Below are positions 35,132 to 45,020 of a stretch of DNA of 64,000 nucleotides, one piece after another. A model generated the notes under the pieces. The model had not been told where the DNA came from and made no database searches. It saw nothing but the letters and a program-made list of their open reading frames with translations. How positions within the stretch are numbered: position 1 is the first letter of the stretch; each line of letters starts with the position of its first letter. A program made the position numbers and the translations under genes. The DNA is from JAKANT01 sp035502095 (GTDB lineage: Bacteria; Pseudomonadota; Gammaproteobacteria; Burkholderiales; Burkholderiaceae_F), in assembly GCA_035502095.1 (NCBI GenBank), contig DATJUX010000019.1, positions 124,001 to 188,000 on the forward strand, given 5' to 3'.

Positions 35132-36175
35132 TCACCCCACGAACGCTTCCGGCTGTTTCGCGTACTGCCGCGCCTCGGCCGGCGCCACCACATTCCGACG
35201 GACGAGTTCCATCAAGGTCTGGTCCAGCGTCTGCATCCCGAACTGGCTGCCGGTCTGGATCATCGAGTACATCTGCGCAACCTTGTTCTCGCGGATCAGG
35301 TTGCGGATCGCCGGCGTGCCCACCATGATCTCGTGCGCGGCCACGCGGCCGCTGCCGTCCTTGATCTTGAGCAGCGCCTGCGAGATCACCGCGACCAGCG
35401 ATTCGGACAGCATCGCGCGCACCATTTCCTTTTCCGCCGCCGGAAACACGTCGACCACGCGGTCGATCGTCTTCGCCGCCGACGACGTGTGCAAGGTGCC
35501 AAAAACAAGGTGGCCGGTTTCGGCCGCGGTCAGGGCGAGGCGAATGGTTTCCAGATCGCGCAACTCGCCGACCAGCACGACGTCGGGATCCTCGCGCAGC
35601 GCCGAACGCAGCGCGTTGGCAAAACTCAGCGTATGCGGCCCGACCTCGCGCTGGTTGATGACGCACTTGCGCGGCTCGTGCACGAATTCGATCGGGTCCT
35701 CGATCGTCAGCACGTGGCCGTAGAGGTTGTTGTTGACGTGGTCGACCATGCCGGCGAGCGTGGTGCTCTTGCCGGAACCCGTCGGCCCGGTCACCAGCAC
35801 GAGGCCGCGCGGCTTGAGCGAGAAGTCGGCGAACGCGCGCGGCGCCTGCAGTTCTTCCAGCGACAGCACGCGCGAAGGAATGGTCCGCATCACGGCGGCC
35901 GCGCCGCGATCCTGCATGAACGCGTTGACGCGGAAGCGCGCCAGCCCGGGCAGGTCGAACGAGAAGTCGCACTCGAGGTTCTCGTCGAACGTCTTGCGCT
36001 GGCTGTCGTTCATGATGTCGTAGATCATCGCGTGCACGTCCTTGTGCTCGAGCGGCGGCAGGTTGATGCGCCTTACGTCGCCGTGCACGCGGATCATCGG
36101 AGGCAGGCCGGCGGACAGATGCAGGTCGGACGCCTTGTTTTTGACAGAGAATGCAAGCAGTTCGGAGATGTCCAT
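35132..36175 (-). CDS. pilT: Type IV pilus retraction ATPase PilT
   Basis: Hexameric motor that depolymerises pili for twitching, 347 aa. It starts MDISELLAFSVKNKASDLHLS, characteristic of PilT. Walker A is GPTGSGKS at 130-137. ITIEDPIEFVH, QREVG, LVGELRDLETIRLALTAAETGHLVFGTLHTSSA and a C-terminal AIRNLIRENK follow. It is first in a pilT-pilU pair and divergent from yggS, the usual arrangement in proteobacteria. Confidence 0.96.
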   Translation of the reverse strand: MDISELLAFSVKNKASDLHLSAGLPPMIRVHGDVRRINLPPLEHKDVHAMIYDIMNDSQRKTFDENLECDFSFDLPGLARFRVNAFMQDRGAAAVMRTIPSRVLSLEELQAPRAFADFSLKPRGLVLVTGPTGSGKSTTLAGMVDHVNNNLYGHVLTIEDPIEFVHEPRKCVINQREVGPHTLSFANALRSALREDPDVVLVGELRDLETIRLALTAAETGHLVFGTLHTSSAAKTIDRVVDVFPAAEKEMVRAMLSESLVAVISQALLKIKDGSGRVAAHEIMVGTPAIRNLIRENKVAQMYSMIQTGSQFGMQTLDQTLMELVRRNVVAPAEARQYAKQPEAFVG

Positions 36176-36328
36176 CGCCAGATGCCGGGTTGGGTGAGGT
36201 CGGCCGCGCCCACGTGTGTCGTGCAGGAGCCGGCCGGCCAGTGCGCTATCGAAAGCGGACGCTAAGGCACGTCGCCACCGTCAAAAGCCGAAAAAAGACA
36301 AGTCGTTAGCGCGATTCTCGAGTTCATT

Positions 36329-37039
36329 ATGTCGAGTTTGGACGAGACGCTGCAAGCGCGCGTGCGGCGCGTACACGAAAGGATTAGCGCTGCCGCCCGC
36401 GCCGCCGGTCGGGATCCGGCCTCGATCGGCCTCGTCGCGGTGAGCAAAACTTATGGCCCCGACCTCGTACTCGCGGCAACGCGGGCCCGATTGCGACGTT
36501 TTGCGGAAAACTACGTCCAGGAAGGGGTGGAAAAGATCGCGCGCGTACGGGAGGCGGCGCCGGACCTGGTCCTCGAATGGCACTTCATCGGTCCGCTGCA
36601 GGCGAACAAGACCCGGCCGGTGGCCGAGTCCTTCGACTGGGTGCAATCGATCGAGCGCACGCGGGTTGCGCAACGGCTCGCCGAACAGCGGCCCGCCGGC
36701 CTGCCGCCGCTCAACGTCCTGCTGCAAGTCAACATCAGCGGCGAGGAGACCAAGAGTGGTGTACCTCCCGCGGAAGTCGCCGCGCTCGCCGCCGCCGTCG
36801 CGGCACTTCCGCGCTTGCGCTTGCGCGGCCTGATGGCGATTCCGGCACCCGCATCGGCTCCTGCGGAGCAACGGCGGCCGTTTGCGCGCCTGCGACAACT
36901 GCTCGAATCGCTGCGCGCGCATGGCCACGATCTCGACACGCTGTCGATGGGCATGTCCGAGGATCTGGAAGCCGCCATTCTCGAAGGTGCGACGATGGTG
37001 CGCATCGGCGCGGCGATCTTCGGCGCGCGCGGTCCCTAG
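36329..37039 (+). CDS. yggS: YggS-family PLP homeostasis protein
   Basis: PLP-binding protein with an alanine-racemase-like barrel, 236 aa; it regulates free pyridoxal phosphate. The PLP lysine is Lys40 in VAVSKTYG; NYVQEGVEKI and WHFIGPLQANK follow in family order, and SMGMSEDLEAAILEGATMVRIG is the C-terminal signature. It is divergent from pilT and precedes a small unknown gene and proC, keeping the known pilT-yggS-proC synteny. Confidence 0.93.
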   Translation: MSSLDETLQARVRRVHERISAAARAAGRDPASIGLVAVSKTYGPDLVLAATRARLRRFAENYVQEGVEKIARVREAAPDLVLEWHFIGPLQANKTRPVAESFDWVQSIERTRVAQRLAEQRPAGLPPLNVLLQVNISGEETKSGVPPAEVAALAAAVAALPRLRLRGLMAIPAPASAPAEQRRPFARLRQLLESLRAHGHDLDTLSMGMSEDLEAAILEGATMVRIGAAIFGARGP

Positions 37040-37142
37040 GCGATGGGCTCCGGCCCGCATCGGCGGGACATCGGCTTGGATGCCGCGGGCGCGCCGCTAG
37101 ACTCGGGCTGCTGCTGAGATTTTCGACGTTACGGAGTACCGG

Positions 37143-38039
37143 GTGCAGACCGACGGAACGATGCTCGACGAGATCGATCGCATCCACGACGATGCGCCCG
37201 AGCGGGCCGCGCAGCTGCTGCGTCAGTTCGATCCTGCCGGCCTGCCCGTCCCGCGGCTGGGCCAGTTGGCGTTCCTGCTCAATCACGTGCTGGGCGAAAA
37301 GCTCGGACAGTGGAACGAAGCGGCCGAGCGCATTGCTGCGCTCGCCGCCCGCACCGACGCGCCGCCCGGCGTGTGGCGCCAGCTGTTCGCCGCGCAGACG
37401 CTGCGGGGCGACGCGCTCGGTGCCGCGTCCGCACGCATCGGCCTTGCGCGCTCCACCGGGGCGCGGGACAGCGACGCCAATACCGCCGGTGAACTGACCG
37501 TGCTCGCCTATGTCGCCGACCCGCTGGCCCACGCTGCCGATGTGCTCGCGCTCGCCAAGGCCGCCAACATCGACCAGGAGACACCGCTCGACGCCGCGCT
37601 CGCGGCCTGCTTCAACAACGTGACCGGACGCCTGCTTGACGCGAGCCGCAAGGTCACGCTCGGTGCGACCGAGCTGCAGGCGCTGCAGGCGGGCGCCGAA
37701 GCCGCGCGGCGCTTCTGGTATCGAGCCGGACAATGGCTGCAGCACGAACGCGCCGACTACCTGTGTGCGAAGGTCGAGCTGCGCATCGGGGCGGCGGCCG
37801 CGGCCGTGCTTGCTGCCGAACGCGGCCTGCGCCTGGTCGAAGCCAACGGCAACGACGCGATCGAACGCGCGTTCCTGCTGCTGCCGCTCGCCGCCGCCCA
37901 CGCGGCCATGGGCGACCCGGCACGCGCGGCGACGCTGCGCGCCGAGGCCGACGCCCTGGCGGCGGGCTTCGACGACGACTTGCGCAGGGCGTACCGGCAG
38001 GACCTGGAAGAGCTTGCCCTGCCTGATCTCGAGCCATGA
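37143..38039 (+). CDS. Hypothetical all-helical protein, 298 aa
   Basis: I do not recognise this family. It starts with GTG and is rich in Ala and Leu with a regular helical pattern (for example LGQLAFLLNHVLGEKLGQWNEAAERIAALAART), consistent with TPR-like or other solenoid repeats. There is no signal peptide or membrane span. Near the C-terminus IERAFLLLPLAAAHAAMGDPARAATLRAEADAL reads like a TPR pair. Its stop overlaps the proC ATG (ATGA), so they are co-translated. A scaffold role or one linked to proline metabolism is possible. Confidence 0.65.
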   Translation: MQTDGTMLDEIDRIHDDAPERAAQLLRQFDPAGLPVPRLGQLAFLLNHVLGEKLGQWNEAAERIAALAARTDAPPGVWRQLFAAQTLRGDALGAASARIGLARSTGARDSDANTAGELTVLAYVADPLAHAADVLALAKAANIDQETPLDAALAACFNNVTGRLLDASRKVTLGATELQALQAGAEAARRFWYRAGQWLQHERADYLCAKVELRIGAAAAAVLAAERGLRLVEANGNDAIERAFLLLPLAAAHAAMGDPARAATLRAEADALAAGFDDDLRRAYRQDLEELALPDLEP

Positions 38040-38857
38040 AGGGCGCGCAGAGGGTCGGATTCATCGGCGGCGGCAACATGGCCGGTGCCCTGATCGGCGG
38101 CTTGTTGCAGGCGGGCACCCCGCCGCACGACCTGTTCGCGCTCGAGATCGATCCGGCGCGCCGCGCGCAACTGGAGAAGCACTTCGGCATCGCCACGGCT
38201 GCCGGTGCCGACGATCGGTTGCAGGCGCAGGACGCGCTCGTGCTCGCGGTCAAGCCGCAGCAGATGAAGGAGCTGTGCGCCGCGCTGGCTCCCCGCATCG
38301 GCAACAAGCTCGTGGTTTCCATCGCGGCCGGGATCCGGGCGCGCGACATCGCACGCTGGCTTGGCACGCAGGCGATCGTGCGGGCCATGCCGAACACGCC
38401 GGCGCTGATCGGACAGGGCGTGACCGGACTCGCGGCACTGCCGGCGGTCGATGCATCACAACGCGCGGCCGCCGAGCGCATCCTCGCAGCGGTGGGGAGC
38501 GTGGTCTGGTTCGACGATGAAAAGGCACTCGATGCGGTCACCGCGCTTTCCGGCAGCGGCCCGGCCTACGTCTTCTACTTCATCGAAGCGATGATCGCCG
38601 CGGGTCGGGCAGAGGGTTTGACCGAACGACAGGCGCGAACGCTCGCCACGGCGACGCTTGCCGGAGCGGCGCAACTCGCCGCTCGCTCGGACGAGCCCGT
38701 TGCGGTGCTGCGTGAACGGGTGACGTCGAAAGGCGGCACGACGGCGGCGGCCCTGGCGAGCCTCGATGCCGATCGTGTCGGCGCAGCGATCGCGAAGGCG
38801 ATCCACGCCGCCAGCGCGCGCGCGCAAGAGTTGGGGGACGAGTTCGGCCGCGGTTGA
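38036..38857 (+). CDS. proC: Pyrroline-5-carboxylate reductase
   Basis: Last enzyme of proline synthesis, 273 aa, NADPH-dependent. The N-terminal Rossmann motif is GFIGGGNMAGALIGG; AMPNTPALIGQGVTGL and the C-terminal signature LSGSGPAYVFYFIEAMIAAGRAEGL (a conserved PROSITE-like region) are present, with VTSKGGTTAAAL towards the end. It overlaps the upstream helical gene by 4 bp and converges with ubiA, 9 bp away. Confidence 0.95.
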   Translation: MKGAQRVGFIGGGNMAGALIGGLLQAGTPPHDLFALEIDPARRAQLEKHFGIATAAGADDRLQAQDALVLAVKPQQMKELCAALAPRIGNKLVVSIAAGIRARDIARWLGTQAIVRAMPNTPALIGQGVTGLAALPAVDASQRAAAERILAAVGSVVWFDDEKALDAVTALSGSGPAYVFYFIEAMIAAGRAEGLTERQARTLATATLAGAAQLAARSDEPVAVLRERVTSKGGTTAAALASLDADRVGAAIAKAIHAASARAQELGDEFGRG

Positions 38858-38866
38858 CGCCGCAGC

Positions 38867-39739
38867 TCAGGTCGCCTGGCGCAGCGCGTAGTCGGCGACG
38901 ACACCTGCGAAGACGGCACAGCCGAGCCACTGGTTGTGGCGGAAGGCGCCAAAGCATCCGTCCCGTTCGCGCGTACGGATCAGCGTGTAGTGATAGGCCG
39001 CGATGCCCGCGGCAACGAGCAGCCCCGCGTGGTACGGCCACCCCGCGCCGATGTACCGCCCGACCGCCGCGAGCACGGCCAGATGCACGCCATAGCACGC
39101 CATCACGATCGTGACATCGGCGCGGCCGAACAGGATCGCCGAGGAGTGGATGCCGATCTTCAGGTCGTCGTCGCGATCGACCATCGCGTATTCGGTGTCG
39201 TAGGCGACGACCCAGAACATGTTGCCGGCGAAGATCGCCCAGCCGAGCAACGGGACCCTGCCCTGCACGGCCGCGAAGGCCATCGGAATGCCGAACGAGA
39301 AGGCGATGCCGAGCCAAGCCTGCGGCAGCGGAAAGAAGCGCTTGAAGAGGGGATAACTGGCCGAAATCCCCAGTGCGACGAGCGCGTACAGGAAGGTGGT
39401 CGCGTTCAGAGGCAGCAGCAGCAGGCCCGCCATCGCCGCCAGCGCGAGGCCGACGAGCAGCCCTTCCTTCGGACCGACGCGTCCGGTTGCGACGACCCGC
39501 TGCGCCGTGCGCTTCACGTGTGCGTCGAAGTCGCGGTCGACGACGTCGTTCACTGCGCATCCGGCCGAGCGCATCAGGAATGTCCCGACCGTGAAGATGA
39601 TCACCGGCATCAATGAGGGCGAGCCGTCCGCGGCGATCCAGAGCGCGGTGAGGGTCGGCCAGACGAGCAGCAGCGTCCCGATCGGTTTGTCGAGCCGGGT
39701 CAGCCTGGCATAGAGCATCAGGCGCGATGCGACGATCAT
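38867..39739 (-). CDS. ubiA: 4-hydroxybenzoate polyprenyltransferase
   Basis: Membrane prenyltransferase that attaches the polyprenyl chain to 4-hydroxybenzoate in ubiquinone synthesis, 290 aa. The first Mg-binding motif NDVVDRDFD is at about 64-72 and the second is DTEYAMVDRDDD. Eight or nine hydrophobic segments are visible. The ATG at 39739 is chosen because it leads into ARLTRLDKPIGTLLLVWPTL; an ATG at 39718 is possible and a longer GTG form reaches 39784. The promoter of ugpB is divergent in the same gap. Confidence 0.92.
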   Translation of the reverse strand: MIVASRLMLYARLTRLDKPIGTLLLVWPTLTALWIAADGSPSLMPVIIFTVGTFLMRSAGCAVNDVVDRDFDAHVKRTAQRVVATGRVGPKEGLLVGLALAAMAGLLLLPLNATTFLYALVALGISASYPLFKRFFPLPQAWLGIAFSFGIPMAFAAVQGRVPLLGWAIFAGNMFWVVAYDTEYAMVDRDDDLKIGIHSSAILFGRADVTIVMACYGVHLAVLAAVGRYIGAGWPYHAGLLVAAGIAAYHYTLIRTRERDGCFGAFRHNQWLGCAVFAGVVADYALRQAT

Positions 39740-39771
39740 GATGCGGATTGGTGCGTTGCGAGACCCGGCGT

Positions 39772-39801
39772 TTGTGCCGAGCACGGCAATGCCACTATCG
39801 T
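39772..39801 (+). promoter_or_regulatory. Possible sigma-70 promoter for ugpBAEC
   Basis: TTGTGC at 39772-39777 and TATCGT at 39796-39801 with an 18-bp spacer, about 55 bp before the ugpB ATG. Each box has four of six matches to consensus. No clear Pho box was found nearby. Confidence 0.35.
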
Positions 39802-39855
39802 AACGGCCACGTCAAACATCACCAGAAGAATCGCGCGATCTTTGAGGAGCACACG

Positions 39856-41169
39856 ATGCGTAAGTTGTTGTCAACCGCGGCAGTTGTCGCCGCCCTGGCT
39901 GTGACGGCCGGTCCGGCGGCCGCGCAGGTCGAGATCCAGTGGTGGCATTCGATGGCCGGCAAGCTCGGGGACAAGGTCACCGAGATCGCGGACAAGTTCA
40001 ATGCCAGCCAGAAGGACTACAAGGTCGTCGCGGTCTACAAGGGCCAGTACGACGAGTCGCTGACCGCCGCGATCGCCGCCTACCGTGCGGGCAAGCCGCC
40101 GCAGATCGTGCAGGTGTTCGAGGTCGGCACGGCGACCATGATGGCGGCGCACGGCGCGGTGATGCCGGTCTACAAGCTCATGGCCGAAGCGAACGAGAAA
40201 TTCGACCCGAAGGCGTACCTGCCCGCGGTGACCTCGTACTACTCGGACACGCTGGGCAACCTGCTGTCGATGCCGTTCAACAGTTCGACCCAGGTGCTCT
40301 ACATCAACAAGGACGCGTTCAAGAAGGCCGGTCTCGACCCCGAGAAGGCACCGGCGACGTGGCCCGAACTGGTGCAGGACGCCGAAAAGCTGAAGGCGGC
40401 CGGCGTGCCCTGCGCCTTCACCACCGGCTGGCAGTCCTGGGTGCAGCTCGAGAGCTTCAGCGCCTGGCATAACGTGCCGTTCGCGACCCTGCAGAATGGC
40501 TTCGGCGGTCCCGGCACGCGGCTCGAGTTCAACGGCCCGGTGCAGGTCATGCACATCCAGAACCTCGCCGACATGGCGAAAAAAGGCCTCTTCATCTACG
40601 CCGGGCGCAAGGACGAGCCCACCGGCAAGTTCCAGAGCGGCGATTGCGCGATGGAAACGACCTCGAGCGGCTCCTACGCGAACATCAAGGCGACCGCGAA
40701 GTTCGAGTTCGGGGTCGCGCCGCTGCCCTATTACCCGAGCGTCAAGGGCGCGCCGCAGAACACCATCATCGGCGGCGCGACGCTGTGGGTGATGACGCAG
40801 AAGGATCCCAAGGTCTACAAGGGCATCGCCAGGTTCTTCACGTTCCTGTCGTCGCCCGAGATCCAGCTCGACTGGCACAAGTCGACTGGCTACGTGCCGA
40901 TCACGCTCGCGGCGTACGAGATGGCGAAGAAAGAAGGCTTGTACAACGAGCGTCCCGGTTTCGACACCGCGATCATGGAGCTCACGCACAAGGCGCCGAC
41001 GCCCAACTCGAAGGGCCTGCGCCTGGGCAACTTCGTGCAGATCCGCAACGTGATCGACGAGGAGCTCGAGGCTGCCTGGAGCGGTCAGAAAACGGCGAAG
41101 GCGGCGCTCGACGACGCGGTCCAGCGCGGCAACGATCTGCTCGACAAGTTCCAGAAGGCGAACAAGTAA
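39856..41169 (+). CDS. ugpB: sn-Glycerol-3-phosphate ABC transporter, binding protein
   Basis: Periplasmic substrate-binding protein for sn-glycerol-3-phosphate or glycerophosphodiesters, 437 aa. A signal peptide ends at AGPAAAQ (about residue 24). The mature protein starts VEIQWWHSMAGKLGDKVTEI, highly typical of UgpB, and continues with YKGQYDESLTAAIAAYRAGKPPQIVQVFEVGTATMM. The ATG at 39856 has gaggag upstream. It heads ugpB-ugpA-ugpE-ugpC, which should be one transcript. A hairpin follows the stop. Confidence 0.93.
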   Translation: MRKLLSTAAVVAALAVTAGPAAAQVEIQWWHSMAGKLGDKVTEIADKFNASQKDYKVVAVYKGQYDESLTAAIAAYRAGKPPQIVQVFEVGTATMMAAHGAVMPVYKLMAEANEKFDPKAYLPAVTSYYSDTLGNLLSMPFNSSTQVLYINKDAFKKAGLDPEKAPATWPELVQDAEKLKAAGVPCAFTTGWQSWVQLESFSAWHNVPFATLQNGFGGPGTRLEFNGPVQVMHIQNLADMAKKGLFIYAGRKDEPTGKFQSGDCAMETTSSGSYANIKATAKFEFGVAPLPYYPSVKGAPQNTIIGGATLWVMTQKDPKVYKGIARFFTFLSSPEIQLDWHKSTGYVPITLAAYEMAKKEGLYNERPGFDTAIMELTHKAPTPNSKGLRLGNFVQIRNVIDEELEAAWSGQKTAKAALDDAVQRGNDLLDKFQKANK

Positions 41170-41180
41170 ACCGGCATGGC

Positions 41181-41200
41181 GCACCGCGGCGGCGCGGTGC
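41181..41200 (+). other. Intercistronic hairpin between ugpB and ugpA
   Basis: Perfect 8-bp stem (gcaccgcg and cgcggtgc) with a gcgg loop, 11 bp after the ugpB stop and 34 bp before ugpA. No T-run follows. Hairpins here commonly raise expression of the binding protein relative to the permease by protecting its message end. Confidence 0.5.
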
Positions 41201-41234
41201 ACCACCCGGGTCCTCGCTCCCTCCCGCCGCGGCC

Positions 41235-42122
41235 ATGGCCATGGAAAAGCGCGCTCGTTTCCGCTCGGCCTGGCTGCCGTACGCGCTGGTGCTGCCGCAG
41301 ATCGCGGTGACCCTGGTGTTCTTCTTCTGGCCGGCGGCCGAAACGCTCTACTACTCGGTGCTGCTGCAGGACGCGTTTGCGTCCAAGATCCAGTTCGTCT
41401 GGCTGGACAACTTCGTCACGCTGTTCGAGGACCCGCACTATCTCTCGTCCTTCAAGGTGACGGCGGTTTTTTCCGCGCTGGTCGCCGTCGCGGGCCTCGC
41501 CGTATCGCTGCTGCTCGCCGTGTTCGCAGACCGCGTGCTGCGCGGCGCAAGCGCGTACAAGACCCTGCTTATCTGGCCCTATGCGGTGGCGCCCGCGGTG
41601 GCCGGCGTGCTGTGGCTGTTCATGCTGTCGCCCTCGGTCGGCATCCTCACCTACGCGCTGCGCAGCCTCGGCATCGACTGGAACTACTACGTGAACGGCG
41701 GGCAGGCGCTGCTGCTCATCTGCGTCGCCGCCGTCTGGAAGCAGATCAGCTACAACTTCCTCTTCTTCCTGGCCGGATTGCAGTCGATCCCGACCTCGCT
41801 CATCGAGGCGGCGGCAATCGACGGCGCCGGGCCCGTGCGACGCTTCTGGACCATCGTCTTCCCGCTGCTGTCGCCGACCGCGTTCTTCCTGCTCGTCGTC
41901 AATATCGTCTACGCCTTCTTCGATACCTTCGCCATCGTCGACTCGACCACGCAGGGCGGGCCGGCCCAGGCGACGCAGATCCTGGTGTTCAAGATCTACC
42001 AGGACGGCGTCCAGGCGCTCGACCTCGGCGGCTCGGCGGCACAATCGGTCGTCCTGATGCTGATCGTGATCGCGCTCACGGTGGTGCAGTTCCGCTGGGT
42101 CGAGCGCAAGGTGCAGTACTGA
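41235..42122 (+). CDS. ugpA: Glycerol-3-phosphate ABC transporter permease UgpA
   Basis: Inner-membrane permease of the MalF/MalG-like class, 295 aa, with six membrane segments and the EAA loop EAAAIDGAGPVRRFWTIVFPL. The N-terminus is AMEKRARFRSAWLPYALVLPQ. An ATG at 41235 is followed two codons later by another at 41241; either is possible. It follows ugpB and precedes ugpE by 6 bp. Confidence 0.92.
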   Translation: MAMEKRARFRSAWLPYALVLPQIAVTLVFFFWPAAETLYYSVLLQDAFASKIQFVWLDNFVTLFEDPHYLSSFKVTAVFSALVAVAGLAVSLLLAVFADRVLRGASAYKTLLIWPYAVAPAVAGVLWLFMLSPSVGILTYALRSLGIDWNYYVNGGQALLLICVAAVWKQISYNFLFFLAGLQSIPTSLIEAAAIDGAGPVRRFWTIVFPLLSPTAFFLLVVNIVYAFFDTFAIVDSTTQGGPAQATQILVFKIYQDGVQALDLGGSAAQSVVLMLIVIALTVVQFRWVERKVQY

Positions 42123-42128
42123 CCCGCC

Positions 42129-42977
42129 GTGATCGAACGCCGCCCGTTCCTCACTTTCGTGCGCCATGCCGTGCTGATCGCGGGCATTGCGGCGGTGATG
42201 TTCCCGGTATATGTCGCCTTCGTCGCCTCGACGCTGTCTTTCGACGAAGTGATGCACGTGCCGATGCAGCTCTGGCCAGGGCACCACCTGCTCGAGAACT
42301 ACGCGGCGGTGATCGCTCACGGCAGTGCGAAAGGCTCGAGCGCGCCGGTCGGCACGATGATGGTCAACAGCCTCGTGATGGCGCTCGTCATCGCGATCGG
42401 CAAGATCGCGATCTCCGTCATCTCCGCCTTCGCGATCGTCTACTTCCGCTTCCCGCTGCGGCAGACGTTCTTCTGGATGATCTTCATCACGCTGATGCTG
42501 CCGGTCGAGGTGCGCATCCTGCCGACCTACCAGGTTGCGGCGGACCTGAAGCTCGTCGACACCTACGCCGGGCTGACGCTGCCGCTCATCGCCTCGGCGA
42601 CGGCGACATTCCTCTTCCGCCAGTTCTTTCTGACCATACCCGACGAGTACGCCGAGGCGGCGCGCATCGACGGCGCCGGGCCGCTGCGGTTCTTCTGGGA
42701 CGTCGTGCTGCCGTTGTCGCGCACCAACATGGCGGCGCTGTTCGTCATCATGTTCATCTATGGCTGGAACCAGTACCTCTGGCCCCTGCTCGTGACGACG
42801 CAGGAGAGCATGTACACCACGGTCATCGGCATCAAGCGCATGATCCCGGGCGGCGACGCGGCGGCCGAGTGGCATCTGGTCATGGCCACCGCGATGCTCG
42901 CCATGCTGCCGCCGGCGCTGGTAGTGCTCCTGATGCAGAAGTGGTTCGTCAAGGGTCTCGTCGAGACCGAGAAATAG
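42129..42977 (+). CDS. ugpE: Glycerol-3-phosphate ABC transporter permease UgpE
   Basis: Second permease subunit, 282 aa, starting with GTG. Six hydrophobic segments and the EAA motif EYAEAARIDGAGPLRFFWDVVLPL are present. The N-terminal FVRHAVLIAGIAAVMFPVYVAFVASTLSFDEVM fits UgpE. It is 6 bp after ugpA and 38 bp before ugpC. Confidence 0.92.
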   Translation: MIERRPFLTFVRHAVLIAGIAAVMFPVYVAFVASTLSFDEVMHVPMQLWPGHHLLENYAAVIAHGSAKGSSAPVGTMMVNSLVMALVIAIGKIAISVISAFAIVYFRFPLRQTFFWMIFITLMLPVEVRILPTYQVAADLKLVDTYAGLTLPLIASATATFLFRQFFLTIPDEYAEAARIDGAGPLRFFWDVVLPLSRTNMAALFVIMFIYGWNQYLWPLLVTTQESMYTTVIGIKRMIPGGDAAAEWHLVMATAMLAMLPPALVVLLMQKWFVKGLVETEK

Positions 42978-43015
42978 GCACGCCTGCCCGTCCCTCACCA
43001 CTCCGCACCCGATCG

Positions 43016-44066
<1,051 letters not shown>

Positions 44067-44077
<11 letters not shown>

Positions 44078-44786
44078 CCTCGGGAGAAAGCGCGCGCCAG
44101 TACTGCATCAGCTTCAGCGCGAAGCGCGTCCCCAGCGCCTCGTCTTCGTGCATGAAGTAGACGTAGGTGAGCGGTACCTTCTGCGCCGCGATCCGCTCCG
44201 CCCACACCCGCAATTCGGCGTCTTCGTAGTGGGTGCGCCGCAGGCGCACGTACGCCGACGTCGACGTGACCACGAACGGCGTGTCGCCCGCGTCCGTGTC
44301 GGCGACACACAGCATCGTGTCGTGGTCGTGCAGCGTCGCGTACACCTCGTCGTCCAGCCACGAGTCATGGCGGAACTCGAAGGCCGCGCGGGTTCCGCCG
44401 GGCAGCACCGCCAGGAAATCGCGCAGCCGGCCGACGTCCTTGCGCAGGAAAGGCGGCAGCTGGAACAGCAGCGCGCCGAGCTTGTCGCCGAGCACCGCCG
44501 CGCGGCGCAGGAACTCGACGGTATCCGGCCCCGCATCCTTCAGCCGCTTGTCGTGCGTGATGCTGCGCCGGACCTTGAGCGTGAAGGCGAAGGTGTCGGG
44601 CACCTCGGTGCGCCAGCGCTCGAGCATCGCCGGATCCGGCATGCGGTAGAAGGTGTTGTTGATCTCCACCGTGTCGAGGCGCCCGGCGTAGTAACGCAGC
44701 ATCTCGTCGGCCGGCAGCTTCTCGGGATAAAAGTGCCCCAGCCACTCCTTGAACGAATAGCCGCTGGTCCCCGCAAGCATGCGCAT
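44067..44786 (-). CDS. DUF72 (YecE-like) protein
   Basis: TIM-barrel protein of unknown function, 239 aa. It has the family motifs GTSGYSFKEWLGHFYPEKL at the N-terminus, VEINNTFYRMP, FAFTLKVRRSITHDKRL, LFQLPPFL and FEFRHDSWLDDEVY. No catalytic function is established for DUF72. It converges with ugpC, overlapping its final codons by 11 bp. A composite repeat lies upstream between it and oxyR. Confidence 0.88.
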
Positions 44787-44860
44787 CGCCGGTCCTTCCC
44801 AGTCGGCCGGGATCGTAGCTCCTCGCGGATTGCTTGAAGACCGGGTCTTGGCCTGAGCAC

Positions 44861-45005
44861 CTTGTCATTCCAAGCAGCGCAGCGACGAGGAATCTCGAGC
44901 GCGTCGTGCGGAAAACAAATGCAAACGCGGATGACGCCGATCCATGTGCTTTTGATCCGCGTTCATCCGCGAAGTCCGCGTCAAGGTCCTTCTCGGAACG
45001 ACAAG
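44861..45005. repeat. Composite repeat: cgcggat copy 2 nested in a gtcattcc-type palindrome
   Basis: Outer inverted arms cttgtcattcc (44861-44871) and ggaacgacaag (44995-45005) match at 10 of 11 bases. The left part also carries a gaggaatctcg stretch typical of a widespread bacterial intergenic repeat. Nested inside (44923-44988) are acgcggat and inverted atccgcgttcatccgcg and gtccgcgtc units, the same family as copies 1, 3 and 4. The region is non-coding between DUF72 and oxyR. Confidence 0.65.
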
Positions 45006-45020
45006 TGTCGCCGCGCTGCC

